Shown here piece after piece: positions 24,025 through 36,879 of a stretch of DNA of 64,000 bases. The stretch's first letter is position 1. Every line of letters starts with the position of its first letter. Position numbers and translations under genes: made by a program. The notes under the pieces were generated by a model, which did no database searches, was not told the DNA's origin, and was given only the letters and a program-made list of their open reading frames with translations. Source of the stretch: Mya arenaria (Eukaryota; Mollusca; Bivalvia; Myida; Myidae); NCBI RefSeq assembly GCF_026914265.1, contig NC_069135.1:20515639-20579638 (forward strand), given 5' to 3'.

Positions 24025-25641
24025 CAGAAAATGTAAAGGCACAGATGAATTATAGGAAATAAACGATGTTAACATATAACCATATTTAAAATACAGAATT
24101 ACTAGTGAAAATATAATATGTAGAAACAGTGTTACACATCGTTATATTATTTTCTTCGAAAATTTATGTTTTAGTATGGTCATTTACAAACAACGCATAT
24201 AATATATGCGTTAGAGAAAATGAATGCATTTATTCACAATTGTATTTATAAACATTAACTACTAAACTAGTACACTTTACGTCATGTATTACATGCGTTA
24301 CAAGGCAGAGTTTTCAACGATTTTGTCTGATCATGACATCTGCCATTTCACAGAGTTTCTGAAAATCATCTTTATTCGTATTAAACAATATTTTAAGTGT
24401 ACATATTTGGAAGTCTGTAAATATATGGTTCAATTTATTTTATTAGTTACACTGTTAGTAGCTTCGCTCTCGCATGGTATGAAACCACTGGGGTGTATAT
24501 CACATACCTCCCAGCTCCTAACAGTGTAACGAATATATCTCACCGAGTACCTTTAATAATAAGATTATATTATGATATTATGTATTTGTTATGAAAATAT
24601 TCACTGACGCTTAAATATTGTCTCAAAATTATATTTTAAGAAATACAAAAAGTTTATGTAATTAAGTTTATTTGGAATAAATACAATAACCATGTAATTA
24701 TAGTAGTAACATTGTTTGACAGCATATATATTTTCTCAGTGAGGTTACATTAAATTATAACTGTACAAGAAAGATGTACTACACTTTACGTCATGTATTA
24801 CATGCGTAACAAGGAAGAGTTTTTCAACGATTCTGTTTGATCATAACATCATTCATTTCACAGAGTTTCTGATAATCATCTTTATTCGTATTAAACAATA
24901 TTTTCAAGTGTACGTATTTGGATGTCTGTAAATATATGGTTCTATATTTAGACAAACGCATCTTATAAACACTAATACAGTGTCGGTCATAAAAGGCCCA
25001 CAATATAGGTAAAGGCCTTTTTTTAAATGTTAATGCATCATCATGTTTAACTCATCAAAACAACTCCTGTTGAAAATGCACCAAAATATCGCGATTATCT
25101 TTTTAATATGTACACTAATTAAATGCTTTTTTGTTTTGATCATTAACGTCAAATGAGTTAAACATGATAATGGGTTAAAAAAATCATTTTTGGCATACAC
25201 CTATATTGTTTGCCTTTAAAATAAATGACATAAATGGCTACATGAATTAAATGGATTAAAATGAATCCTTTAGGGACTTGCACGGCATGTGGATATGCAT
25301 AAAGCACGTTGATCAATGATTTACCGGTTCAGTCTCAGTTTTATTTCACATTTCACACCCAACACATACAATAATCTATGTAAATGGAGCTAAATACATG
25401 TATTTACATTTGTAATACAGTTCAAATACAGATCGTTCAACCAGGCTGTAGGATTTCGGAATACATTTAACAAACTCAAACAAAGTACATATCGAACATT
25501 GATTCACACTTAATTAAATGTAATAAATACTGTTCTCATTAGAGCAATGTTTTAAAACTTATCATAACACATTTGCTGGGATTGTTATATCAATCTCGCT
25601 CATAGTAGATTAAAAACAAATTATAATAATTATTCGTTTTT
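24025..25641. other. Second copy of the 5.7-6.9 kb non-coding block
   Basis: It matches the first copy from GGCACAGATGAATTATAG (24038) onward. An internal duplication (24276-24430 repeated at 24780-24945) flanks AT-rich DNA with a foldback element. No gene is supported. Confidence 0.65.
24446..24530. mobile_element. Foldback element with GTTACACTGTTAG arms
   Basis: GTTACACTGTTAGTAGC at the left is mirrored by TCCTAACAGTGTAAC at the right, 85 bp overall. No ORF. Confidence 0.65.
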
Positions 25642-27091
25642 GGACTAGGGCACTTGTGGCCTAGTTCATAGCCATAACCGCGATATCTGCATTTTCAAGC
25701 CACATCTGGGGGTTAACTGACGTAATGTATTTATACGCTGTATTTTGATTGGATTGCCGTTAGCGAATTTAAATAATCAAAGTAGTACCAGAACTGATTA
25801 CAATGAAAACATCCAATAAAAATAGTTCTCATAACAATTCAAGCTAACTGTATGTTTTTTTAATGAAGCACAAGAAATTCATACGTAGCGAGTGAGTTAA
25901 TCGGGTTAACTACATGAATGTTCTCGCATACGGTCAGATTATATGCAATAAGAATATGAACATATTGGAAAAGTACGCATCGAAATTTTTCCGTTCAATG
26001 CTCTGTATTGATAGACTGGTACCCTCTTTCTCTTTTATCCGAAATGAAACCAGTATCAGCTAACCGCGGTGCCCGTCGCGCATTCGAAATGTCTTGTGAA
26101 TTCATACGTAAAGCGAATAAAGCGTGCGGTCTAAGTAGAAAACAACCAGGAAAGTTGATTTAAAAAAAGTATTGTTATCCTTTATATAGAATGTTGGTAT
26201 TCCGAAGTCGGTCCCTGTTCTTTTTTTCGACATAATTTGTATATTTCAGTGATATTTTCTTTTCGATACCAAGTTTTTTTAACTAATCATCGCATGGCAC
26301 TTAGCACTTTATTTTTAAAAACAACATGATTTTTGGTATTTATTGTTCAAATACTATTAATGTTAACTAAAAACCATATGCCGCGTACCTGTATAACTTT
26401 ATATGTTTTAGGAAAAGTAAATCAGGGTACCAGTCTACTTATTGACCTCAAAATATACTCTAATCAGAGCGTCCAAATGATTCAGACATGTATGTTATCA
26501 CTACTTCCGGATGCTGATGATGTGAATTTCGTAGTGTTTTATTGAGGAAATAAAGCCGACATTGAATCACAGGCATCTGGATCATGGTTTATCACTAAAA
26601 TGTTGTTTAAAACCATTTTAGATACATACAATGAGATAAACAACACATCTGAAGATATTTAGTGTCTTTGATATACAAAAAAGAGTCTCTTTTTTTGTAA
26701 CATTTAAGTGACAAACAATGATCCAGATGCCTATGCCTTGAATGATTACCACCATCAAACGGATCGATTTGCATCTTACCGTGGGTAGCATTTTTAATTT
26801 AACACGTAAATTTTCAAGCAATACAAGTTCGTTTGATAAAATCATGTGATTTCAATTTTGCAAAATGGAGATAAAAAAATATCAAATATGCGCATACTTA
26901 TTTATGAAGTTTCATTCTAAATGAAGCCAAATGTATGAATATGTGCACAGCATCTGGCTTATGAATAAGATGATTGTTTACCTATGTGCAAAGAAAAGTC
27001 TTGGAGCCACTCTCAGTGTAAGTACATTTTGTTCATAACATTGTGATAAACCATCACCGTAGGTAAAACAATTTTGATTTCCTCTCGTATA

Positions 27092-27513
27092 ATGCACCAG
27101 TCAATTGTTACCACGGCCCCTTGGGGATATACAGGGGGGGGGGGGGATGGCTGTGTTTTAACCTTCCAGGTGTCCTCGTAGCTAAAGAACTTCAGCGAAC
27201 ACATTATATATTACCTTTTTGGACTTGATCAATGTGTTGTAAACATAAAAAAATCAACATTGATGTTATGGAATGGAAGCCAGAACTAGTGTCCTCGCAA
27301 TGCCAGGAGATTGCGGTGGTTTTGTCTTCCCGCAAATTATATCAGGGAATTGCTCTTACCTTAGATCCCCGGGTTGCGGTGTTATTCACGGGATTTTACC
27401 ACCAGTTCGTGCCCGCAGGGCAGGGATTTTACCGGGGACTGGCTGGACCGAAAGTCAAAGTACCTGCTGTTCACTGCGTGGGGGGGGGGCGTGGTTACAA
27501 TTGACTGGTGCAT
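27092..27513. mobile_element. MITE with ATGCACCAGTCAATTG termini and G/C runs
   Basis: The left end ATGCACCAGTCAATTGTTAC with a following CCACGGCCCC is mirrored at the right by a long G run, GTGGTTACAATTGACTGG and TGCAT. A G run also lies just inside the left arm (27135-27146). A related single end is at 28007-28042 (G run, then TGGTTACAATTGAATGATGC). The ORFs overlapping it are by-products of the G/C-rich ends. Confidence 0.75.
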
Positions 27514-28868
27514 ACTTTACAAGTTCTTTTTCTGAAGACGCTTTGTGCTCACTTTGTTTTCTAGCCAAGACTGAAAATCAATAATCAGTCAGAGATACAG
27601 TATGGTGATGCATTGTTGTTGATATATCAATATAAATTTGTGAAATATTTGAGGGAAAGGTATTTGGTTATATAATTTACATCTGTAACTTTTGAGTTTT
27701 ATTTAACAATGCAGTGCCGAATATTGTGGGGATAGAATTGAATTAATTTGTTGAATTAATCAGTTGACTTGTGGCGTTTAGGGAACAAAATTAAAATCAA
27801 AATATTCAATAAAGTTCCATTATCACCCACTGTTGTGGAATAGTGAAGTAATGAAGATTTAACCTCACAACAGTCTTTCTCAAATACTGTCCAGGCTTTT
27901 TTATGCTTAAGAATAACTAACCTGGCAATGTTAGAACAGAAATCGTCTTGGTATGAGATTGGATCACAAGGATCAGTATGCATTTCCCGCTATTCCGGGA
28001 CCGGGAGGGGGGGGGGGGCATGGTTACAATTGAATGATGCATAAGCTTGTGTATTCAGATTCAGGGTTTTGGTGCGCAATTGAAAAATTAACTAATTGTC
28101 TAATTACATATTAAAAGTTAAGAATATATATTTATTTATATAAGTTATACTTTTCAATCCAAATCAAAGATACATTGTACTATCCAACGCAAGAAATGTT
28201 TGTTTATTCAAGTAAATAAAGCAATCCCCATACCAAGGAACTGCAGTATTGCTTAACCAGCTTAGTTGACATTATGAGTTGGAGTTCAAATTGCTGCAAT
28301 TAAAGGCACATCTAGTTTTCAGAATTATTCAAACTCTGATTTAGCAACCTTATTATAGTTATATGAACTACTTTTGCAAAATGAAAGCTTTTTTAGATTT
28401 ACAAGGACGGGTGAAAAGTATTTGCCAAATGTACTGCAACACCTGATACATGTTGCCTACGAATCCAACAAATTCTAGGCACTCCAAATGTTACAGTACT
28501 ATTCAATTCGAAGTGCCTGAAAAGAAAGCTTCTTGATTCTACATTCAACATCTTCTTTCTGTATGACATATTGGACCAGGGAATCATGAACCTACAACCT
28601 TTTGCAACTATTGAGATAGGGAGCTATCAGGACAGTGACAGAGGACAATACAAGAATAGTCAACTGCTGCATTTATTGAGTTATCTAATGCATACAAATT
28701 AAGACGGAGAAAATAATTCTCATTTTTTCCAAACTACTTCCTTAGCATCTTGTATGTAGTCTGAAATGTAGTTGTCTTTTACAATGATTGTTCAAAGTTA
28801 CAATGGCCCTGTGGGTTAAAGATGCTCTGTCCATGGGGTAACATGTTTTGTACATAATAGGGTTATAA

Positions 28869-29021
28869 GTACTGCGTTTTGATCCAGGAGGTTGTATTGG
28901 ACTCAAGTAGATTTTTGCAGATTCGGTTTTCACAAGGCACAAGCCGAGTAAAATCAAAATCTACAAAAAAATACCAGAATCGAATATGACATTCCGCCAA
29001 ATCCGGATCAAAACGCAGTAC
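28869..29021. mobile_element. Foldback element with GTACTGCGTTTTGATCC arms
   Basis: GTACTGCGTTTTGATCC at 28869-28885 is mirrored exactly at 29005-29021. Further inside, AGATTTTTGCAGATTC-type sequence pairs partly with AATCAAAATCTAC. A single arm of the same sequence occurs at 22634. Confidence 0.75.
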
Positions 29022-29144
29022 TAATAATCCTTTTATTATATACATTACTGATTAGATCACTTAGAAGCCATATCTTTGCATAATGAATTGCATTTTAAGG
29101 ATGCACTCATTGGTTTAATGACGTCAATTTAATATTGCGCAACA

Positions 29145-29240
29145 TACTTGTTATGACGTGACGTCACAAGAGTGGTATATGGCCGTAATGCACTGGAGCG
29201 GAATATGGGTAGAATTTTGTGATATGTATTGCATGTGGAT
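29145..29240. repeat. Solo arm of the CRE-bearing inverted-repeat element
   Basis: TTGTTATGACGTGACGTCAC, AAGAGTGG, ATATGGCCGTAATGCACTGG and GATGGGTATATAA repeat the right arm of the element at 21419-22495. TGACGTCA occurs at 29159-29166 and just before it at 29119-29126. Confidence 0.65.
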
Positions 29241-29879
29241 TGATGATGGGTATATAACAAAGAATATGATTATGTTTTGTATTCCATTTTCACAAGCAGT
29301 GTTATGAACTGCTGACACCATGTTATGAAATTTGATGGTCAATGTATTTAAAAGACATTTATATATTTCATACTTGATAAACGATATTCATCTCATCTTA
29401 GTCTACTTAACTTGCTTTGTACAAAAGTCTGCAGCAGTAATAAGAATAGCATGAGACAGGTTTTCTATATAGTATATAATTACATCATTGAAAATCTCCG
29501 CTGAATCTGCAAATAACAGACCTTTGATATAAAAGATTTGATCAAATTAAAGAAGTATGTTTACTTTGGTTAACATACACCAAACACGTAAATTAATTTG
29601 TACAACTCTGATAAAACAACTTTGAGAAATTCAAAAGAACTATGACTTTATCTGATAAAACGCTTTAGCCCCACACCCCGCCCCACTCACTCTACACACA
29701 CTTAACGAGATTTTTCAAATTTCCTTTGCAGCTTGCAAGCAATTTAAGTCAAAAGTTTAAGCTAGCCCAATAAACAGTGACCCCTTGTGATGTGAGCCGA
29801 TTTTTTCAATGCTTAGAACATGGTTGTCAACATTCCCCTAAATGAAGCCCTAGTCCATCAGAGCTTTCAGCACTTTGAT

Positions 29880-30788
29880 TTAAAGTGGGACATCTTAGAA
29901 GTCAATGGAATTTATCTACAAATCAAAGACACACGACGTAAGTAATTGGTATTGCCTTTTTGAGTGTATAATTGTATGTTTTAAACAAAAGGATTGATTA
30001 AATTTGGTCAATTGCAACACTGCACATGAACAAATAGAATAAACATAATTGAAATAACATGACATATGATTGCAAAGAATGCAGTCCACAATAATTAACA
30101 ATCAACAACGCTATTTGTACTCTCTGGAGCTTCAACACGAGTAAATGATAACATCTCTAAAGCTAAATCCGCAAAAAAGGATAGAATGTCTACACCATCA
30201 TCACTGATATCTTTTGTCTTTACTTCTTGTGGACAGCGTGATTAAACTATTAGAGGCATATTTCCATTCCCTGACTCTATACATAATTGTACATAGAAGA
30301 CTTGTCGTTAAGATAAACAAAGTAACCATTAAAAGATATCCCATTTGTCGATTGAAAGATAATATGCCAATACCCAAGTTGTACGACAATTTTGCGATGA
30401 AAAGAGAGCGAATTGTGTGAAAGAATAAAGGAAAATCTGAAAAAGCTTATAGTTTTATTCAAATCACCGGAAATGGTATTCAATGCAGGTTGTAAACAAA
30501 ATACGATTTGAGATTCTGCTGGTTTATAATAAAAATCAACTGGGTCTTTCACGCGCCAAAACATAGTGGCCAACTTGAAGGTAATATATTCACCGCAACG
30601 TGTACACCGTCATCATAGCTTAACAAGGCTTAACAAGGTGCTGATCTTGTTCCTTCACAGGTTTTGTTACACGGAAAACGACATACCAGGACGTTAAAAA
30701 TACTACACATCAACTGTTGTGTCTAACCAAATGCTACACATTGCTGCGTCTGTTATGTAAAAACATTTTGTGTGTAACAATATTATGT
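29880..30788. other. Immediate downstream flank of the intact B-box gene
   Basis: It matches 6905-7869 almost throughout. No separate gene is seen; short ORFs here and in the first copy are not conserved between the two. TTTATT at 30454-30459 (AATAAA on the minus strand) is a weak polyadenylation candidate for the gene ending at 30789. Confidence 0.6.
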
Positions 30789-33006
30789 TCAATTCAATTT
30801 AAGTATATGTATTCCCTCATGGAAAAAATCGTATGGACTCATTATCAGACTGTTTGTGTTCTTTACGTGGCACAGCGACGTCACCTTGCAATACAGCGAA
30901 ATCTTGGCTATCTTGGTCAGTTTCTTTTCTCCAATCCTGTCCATTTGCCACACGTAGTTTGAGCAGGCGACAAACACATAACCAAATGATGACACACATA
31001 TTCCACATGGTTCGCTTATCTCTGCATCTTTAATCTCTGATAAAATATTGCCGTCTCGGTCGATTGTAAGGATCTGGTTAGCCTTTTTATTAAGAATGAA
31101 CATTTTGCTTCCGTCATGGTTAACAGCACATTTTAAAACGTTGCTGGTTTTGCCATTTGCATTCACAGTTTTGTCTTCGTACAACTGTTTGACCAATTTA
31201 CCCGACTTGGTGTATTGATAGAGAGCCGCTTCAGAAGTGACGTAAAGCTGGCTATCATGGTGAGCGACACTGAGGCAACAGTGAGCTAACTTTAGTTGTT
31301 TAGTCACTTTAAGTTTTCCTCCAGCTACTTGGATTAAACGTAAACTTTCACTTTTATAACGGGGCATGTTTATAGCGACTGCCAATTCCATTTCGTCAAT
31401 GGCGCAAATGCCATCAGTATAATTTGGAACTTCGAGACGTGTCGTTTCATTAAAGTATTGATCTAGCAATATCACTTCGCATTTTGGCTCTCTCTTACAA
31501 AGGACAATATTCCCGTTTGGCATTTCACAAACACCTGTTATTGCGCACCATTGGTTAGATTTGTTGGTTGTAATGGACTTTTGCGACTGTACAGTAAAAA
31601 TATGATTTGCATCAAATATATCCCCAAAAATGTCAATTGAGGAAACGGTAGTTTCTACGTTGGTCCCTGGTTGAAATACTAATTCATAGTCCTTGGTTGT
31701 TATCATTTCCTTGCATACGGAATTCGCCTCGGACATCAAGCTCTTACATTTTGTGAATCCAACGTACGAAAGAGATTCACTTGTAGTGGTCTTAGTTTTA
31801 ATATCGTCTATTAAACGTTTTAGACGATCACGCATATCTTCACACTTGTCAACATCGTTTGTAAGACTTTCAACTAACGGTGCCATTACTATTTTCATTT
31901 CTTTTATCGTATTTTTTTCAATAACATCCAGAAGTCCATTCATCTTTTCACGGAATGCTTTGATATTTTCAAGTACGTTATCTCGAGACGTTTCAATGTT
32001 CTCTTTACTCTTCTCTCTTGACTCTTTGAATTCCTGGAGCTGGTTCCTTAGTTCTTCAACCTCGTCCGGCAATTTTTTAAACTCCTCAGTTTCGCGGAAT
32101 CCTCTAGCTAATACTGGGATATGTTTGACGACCAAACAGTTGCTGAAAGATGATATAACTTCCGTAAAAATAGATATCCCTTAAAGTATTTTTATAACTT
32201 GATCTATAGTGTATACACCATTTAGTTCGCAAAGTTCGTGAATTTGGAACCCAACCATTAGATAAGCTACATTTTTGTGAGTTCCATTAACTTTATTGTT
32301 TAATTTTCCTGCCTGGTATCCATGGCAAGGTATTTGCTCTCTGATTGCTAATATGTAAAATCAATTACCGAATACATATCGTACAAAAGGTTTCATGCAG
32401 TTCGTTTAATCACTCTTTATTTAAACTAAAATCCGACGTTTATGACATATTTTGCAATCTCTAACGGCCAATTAAAATTGTCTGTACACAAAATTATCCT
32501 TTCAACTGATACCAAAACAATGTGGGGTCACAAGACAACAAAATTATACACATTTGTTGGCAGGAAAAATGTGAGATTCAATAGCGAAACAATATTTCTT
32601 GATTTGGCCGAATAACTATTACCACTAGTAGCTCAATAGATAAATCAGAACTTAAATTCAATTACCTGTGGTTATTAGCAACACATAGATGACAGCACAG
32701 TTTATCATGGCCGCCACAGTACAACTCTAGTGCCTTGTTTTGGTGCGTTTCGCAGCGTTCTAAATCTTCAACTAAACTTTGAATAGGGGCTTGCAACCAT
32801 TGCCCAATGTCTTCGCGACCCAAAACGGCGTGTCTTTTGCGTATTTTCTTGTGCAATTGTTCACATTCGTTGCAGTAAAACTGGGCACATTCTCCGCAAA
32901 AATATTGGGCCTCTTTGTTTAGTCCTTCGTCATTGCAAGGAGAACATATATAGTCATACTCCGAATCAGAAGTTGTTTTCGAGGTAGTGTCACCCATTAT
33001 TTCCAT
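30789..33006 (-). CDS. B-box / coiled-coil / propeller protein, TRIM-like without RING (intact, two exons)
   Basis: Exon 1 is 33006-32666 and exon 2 is 32142-30789, joined in phase 2 (CACAG/GTAATT donor, CTTTCAG acceptor), giving 564 aa. Residues 21-59 form B-box 1 (Cys 21, 24, 37, 40, 45, 48 and His 52, 59). Residues 85-113 form B-box 2 (C85, H88, C97, H100, C104 or C105, C108, H113), and the intron falls right after H113. Residues about 130-225 are a charged coiled coil. A linker SLSYVGFTKC (about 237-246) leads to FGDIFDANH and repeated strands of an NHL-like propeller (SQLYVTSEAALYQ, CGICVSSFGYVFVAC). There is no RING, so ubiquitin-ligase activity is not supported. Expanded families of this type in invertebrates are often discussed in immunity, which is only analogy here. 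The first ATG (33004-33006) was chosen over upstream GTG-led sequence. Confidence 0.88.
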
Positions 33007-33656
33007 TTTATTGTTCACAGACTGACACGTTTAAACCATTTGAACAATAACACAATGAAAGTCATGAAAACGTCTTCATGTAATGAAAGTCTGACAAAAG
33101 AGTTATATTGATTTTGCACGCAGCCAATGTCAACTTTGTTATTAGATACTTTAGTTTGTATTCAAGTCACACAACTACTCCTTACGTTGCATTTCTTCTT
33201 CGATTATAAATTTTATGCGAAGTTTTAATAAATAATATACCACCTGAAATGGTTATAAGTTTAATAAAAATTAAGTTTCACGTGTGAGAAAGTTAATTAA
33301 TCAGTTAATCAGTTAAAGATACGATCGTTAAACTTAAATTTCAGATTATATTTTTAGAAATATATCATGCTTTAAATCAAATGATAGGGAAACATCTTCT
33401 AACGCATTATGACAAATATCCTTATGTCTAAAGTATAAATTTATTTGTTTTAACTTTCATATGGTCGAATTTTTTTCGGTTGTTTTATTTTGAATATGAA
33501 AACAATAAAAATAATTTCCGGAACAGATATTTAATCCGTAGGATTTAATAATTTAAATTGAAGAGGTCTTGGGTTGTTCTCCCTTGTAACCGAAAATAAT
33601 AAAAATAAGTTGTCAGTATGGTTTAATTATAACGTTATCACTAAATGTTGTATTGA
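33007..33656. other. Upstream flank of the intact B-box gene (likely promoter region)
   Basis: It is conserved with 12105-12793 upstream of copy 2. It is AT-rich and shows no ORF. I could not fix a TATA box or initiator with confidence. Confidence 0.5.
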
Positions 33657-33735
33657 AGCCGGTACTCCGGAGTGCGCTGACAGTTATTCACTACTGTCAG
33701 TGTTCATGGTGAATAACTGTCAATGATTATGCATA
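33657..33735. repeat. Single satellite-like unit and hairpin at a duplication junction
   Basis: AAGCCGGTACTCCGGAGTGC is one end of the 78-bp unit of the array at 15789-17290. It is followed by the hairpin CTGACAGTTATT / AATAACTGTCA (33680-33723). The array itself is missing at this locus. Confidence 0.75.
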
Positions 33736-36290
33736 TACATGCAGATGTTAAAGAACAGTATTACAGCGTAGTTAAAGCTATTGATATGGAGCGCTGACAC
33801 TGAGGGAGATATGCCAGTGATTTGCTATACGCACGCAGATGTTGACTCGTTTAAGCTGGAGATAGTGTCAACGTTGACAGATGTTTTCTGATCTTTTATT
33901 CGAAAAAAGAAGAAACAACATCACAGCATCGTGACTTCATATCTACTCCATATCTACAAATAATTACATCAATTGGAACATACATATAAGCAATTTCAAA
34001 GACGAACACAGAATAAGAAATAGCGCTTACATAACCTGTAAAGCATTTAGGTTTGTGTTGTGTAATTTAGATAAGTAGTTCGGATATTGCAATTTTTTAC
34101 TTTTATAAAAATCATGGTGTTTTTTTTCCTTTTAATGGTTAAACTGGAAATCTTAATAATAGCCTTAAATTAGAACCTTGTGCTCCCCTGTCTTTGAAGC
34201 GAATATTTAAATTATTACTATTAAAGATTTCAGTAAAAAATGTTTTTTTGTTTAATTTTTCTCCATTTTCACGCTAAACTCAACGTTTCATTCGCAAAGC
34301 AGTGTGGGAATTAACAGCTTATGTTTTTGTTATTTTCATAGCATATCTCAGACTATCGCTCAACTATCACACTAAACATGCAGGTGATCGGTCCACATTA
34401 CGTGAACATCGAAACCGCAGTTGCATAATAACAATTATTTCTTTACTTTCAGAGTAAACTTGATTTTTAACAAACTAGTATCGTTTAAATATACTAGCCA
34501 TTTACTCTAAGCACTTATTAACGTGTTTGCATGTGAATACATAAACGTTAAAATGTTAAACAGCACGCTATTTATCAAAAAAGAATGGTTGCATTTAACT
34601 GCGATCATCAATTATACAACGCTTATGTTTGGAGCATATTAAGAATCAATTGAAAATTGATAAAGTCAAGCCAAGTCCACACATTTATTGTCTTAGATTT
34701 AAACATATTATGCAAATATTGAGGTATATTATAGAGACAATTCAATGTTTATGCTCAAATGAATCATTGAAACTATATGATGTAAACATATTACCATATC
34801 TAAAATACAAAATAATATTTAACATTTAATCTAGATCAGAGAAATTAAACAGTATTACACCATCGCTAGGAGCTTTTAGTACAATTGCAATCTCACTTAT
34901 TAGCCATGTGAATTCCGAACAGTTTTTATAGTATGTACAAACATGCATTAACTAATTGTATATTTATACATCATGTATAACATTTATTGCAAATAATAGT
35001 TATTATCGATTTTGTCTGAAAATAACAATCTTCCATTTCACACAGAATCGAGAAAAACATCGTATAACGCGTTGCCACCTCGGGAGAGATTGCGTCATCG
35101 TGGGAAATTGCGCCGATATATTTCGCGGTAGCCAATGCGGTGGTGCGCGATTCGCCGCGATCCGACTTACTGCAATTTTTCGAAATAGGTGACAGTAGCG
35201 TCTTAATACTTTTACAGTTGCAAATAATATCTTAGGGATCAAATTAAGTTTTGGGTATGAATCAACCTTTTTAGATAACGGATCGAGTTTGTATGAGTTT
35301 AACAAACGGACTAAAATTATGTAAATAGGACGGGAACAAAGCAAACGCCATTATAAAATTGACTACCTAAATCACCGTAATAACCGTTAATTGACAATTC
35401 GCATCGCAGCGTAGCGCGGTGGCTCCACGCGGTGGGCATAATGCTCCAATCGCCACGTATAGTGAAAAAATGATCAAAAAGATAACATCCGCGGTAAGGA
35501 AAAATCGTGGCGATTTGCGAAATGTGCAACAATCGCGTGGTTGGTAGTATATTTGGATGCCTATAAAAATATGATTCAATATAAAAACAAGGACATCTGA
35601 TGTCAATATAGTGTCGGTCATTAAAATGAATGATATTAAATGGTTATATCAATCTAATTGAAAAAGAGGATTCTTTAGGAACAAGTCAGTAGCTGTGAGC
35701 TTGTTTAAACACATCAATTTATCAATGGTCTACAAAACATAACGTTAAGAAATGATAAAGCCATTTTGATTTGATAATTGTATGTATAGACCAATATAAT
35801 TAATTATATTTGATCAACTGCAGCACTCAACAAGGCATATTAGTATTTCATTTCAAATAACATGATATGTGATTGCAAACAATGGTTTTGATATCTATTG
35901 GAGTAAAGGATAAACTCTCTAAATCAAAGACCGACGATAAGGATAAAACACATTATCAGTGATGTGTTATGACTTAACTTCTTGCGGACAAATCGATGAA
36001 ACACTAACAGACATATTTACATTCCCCATGTATATGGTATAGATCAGACGAGTCCTTAAGCGAAACAAAATAATCATTATAAGGCACAGTCGCATTTTCA
36101 GATACTCCATACACTTTGGTGTGTTTAAAGCTTTTTTTTCATAAAATCAACCCCCATTTACGATTGCAACATTAGAGGACAAACATTGAATAAGTTATAA
36201 ACTTATAATGTATTAGAACATAAGTTTCATTATTTCATAGAAATCTTAAAACAGCTAAATATTATTAATATAAATATAGCTTATATTTAG

Positions 36291-36432
36291 TTGCGCTCTA
36301 GTTAGATTAGCGCGCCATAGTTGTAAATGCGCGCACTAGTTCAATAAGAGCGCTACAGTTGCATTAGCGCTTTAGTCGGAATAGAGCGTTCTAGTTGGAT
36401 TAGAACGTACACGATGGATTAGCGCGACTTAT
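36291..36432. repeat. Degenerate ~23-bp minisatellite with GCGC cores
   Basis: Six or so units resemble GCGCTCTAGTTGGATTA with variations (GCGCGCACTAGTTCAATA, GCGCTACAGTTGCATTA, GCGCTTTAGTCGGAATA, GAGCGTTCTAGTTGGATTA). It stands out as a GC-rich island in AT-rich DNA. Confidence 0.7.
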
Positions 36433-36879
36433 CAAAAATAATGGTATACACTGTTCAAGTTGAAACAAACTATCGGTTTTTTTTTTATACTGACTTTAAT
36501 TGTTGGTGACATTTTTCTTCATAATAAGTATTGAGTTGCAGAAGTATCAACGTTAGTTTAAACATGATAAACAATTATTAAAGATGTAAATTTGTTGCTT
36601 TCAATTTTTTGTGTTTTCATGGGAGGAAACTCTTTCCAATTTCCCCAACAGCTCAAGCGCATTTCACGGAGCTGCGTACAGAGACAAATTACGAATAATG
36701 TTGACATTTTTTTAAATTAATAGCGGTTTGTTCAGTGACATATCAGTTTTATTTCGTCGAGTTAGCACCGAAAGTGATATTTGTATAAATGGCACAGTCA
36801 CTATTGAACATGTGAACTGTCGGTGTTAACGCGAAGAATTTCGATAGAGACATCGTTGTTTTTTGTCCAATACTTATAT

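Larger units (their letters stand above)
25642..29856. other. 4.2-kb segment absent from the paralogous block, mostly repeats
   Basis: The first copy runs continuously across this position (near 6901). Here the homology stops at 25641 and resumes near 29880. The segment is bounded by GGACTAGGGC (25642) and its inverse GCCCTAGTCC (29847-29856). Inside are a G-rich MITE, two foldbacks and a CRE-bearing arm. No gene is supported; the small ORFs between 26.3 and 29.4 kb show no family signature. Confidence 0.5.

Noticed and set aside
27232-27584. Plus-strand ORFs of 90 and 103 codons
   Set aside because: They lie inside the G/C-rich MITE and run through its homopolymer ends. No domain or homologous frame was seen.
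35003-35621. Three overlapping ORFs of 71-113 codons in a GC-richer stretch
   Set aside because: No domain, no splice support and no counterpart in the paralogous block. The higher GC content alone explains longer open frames.
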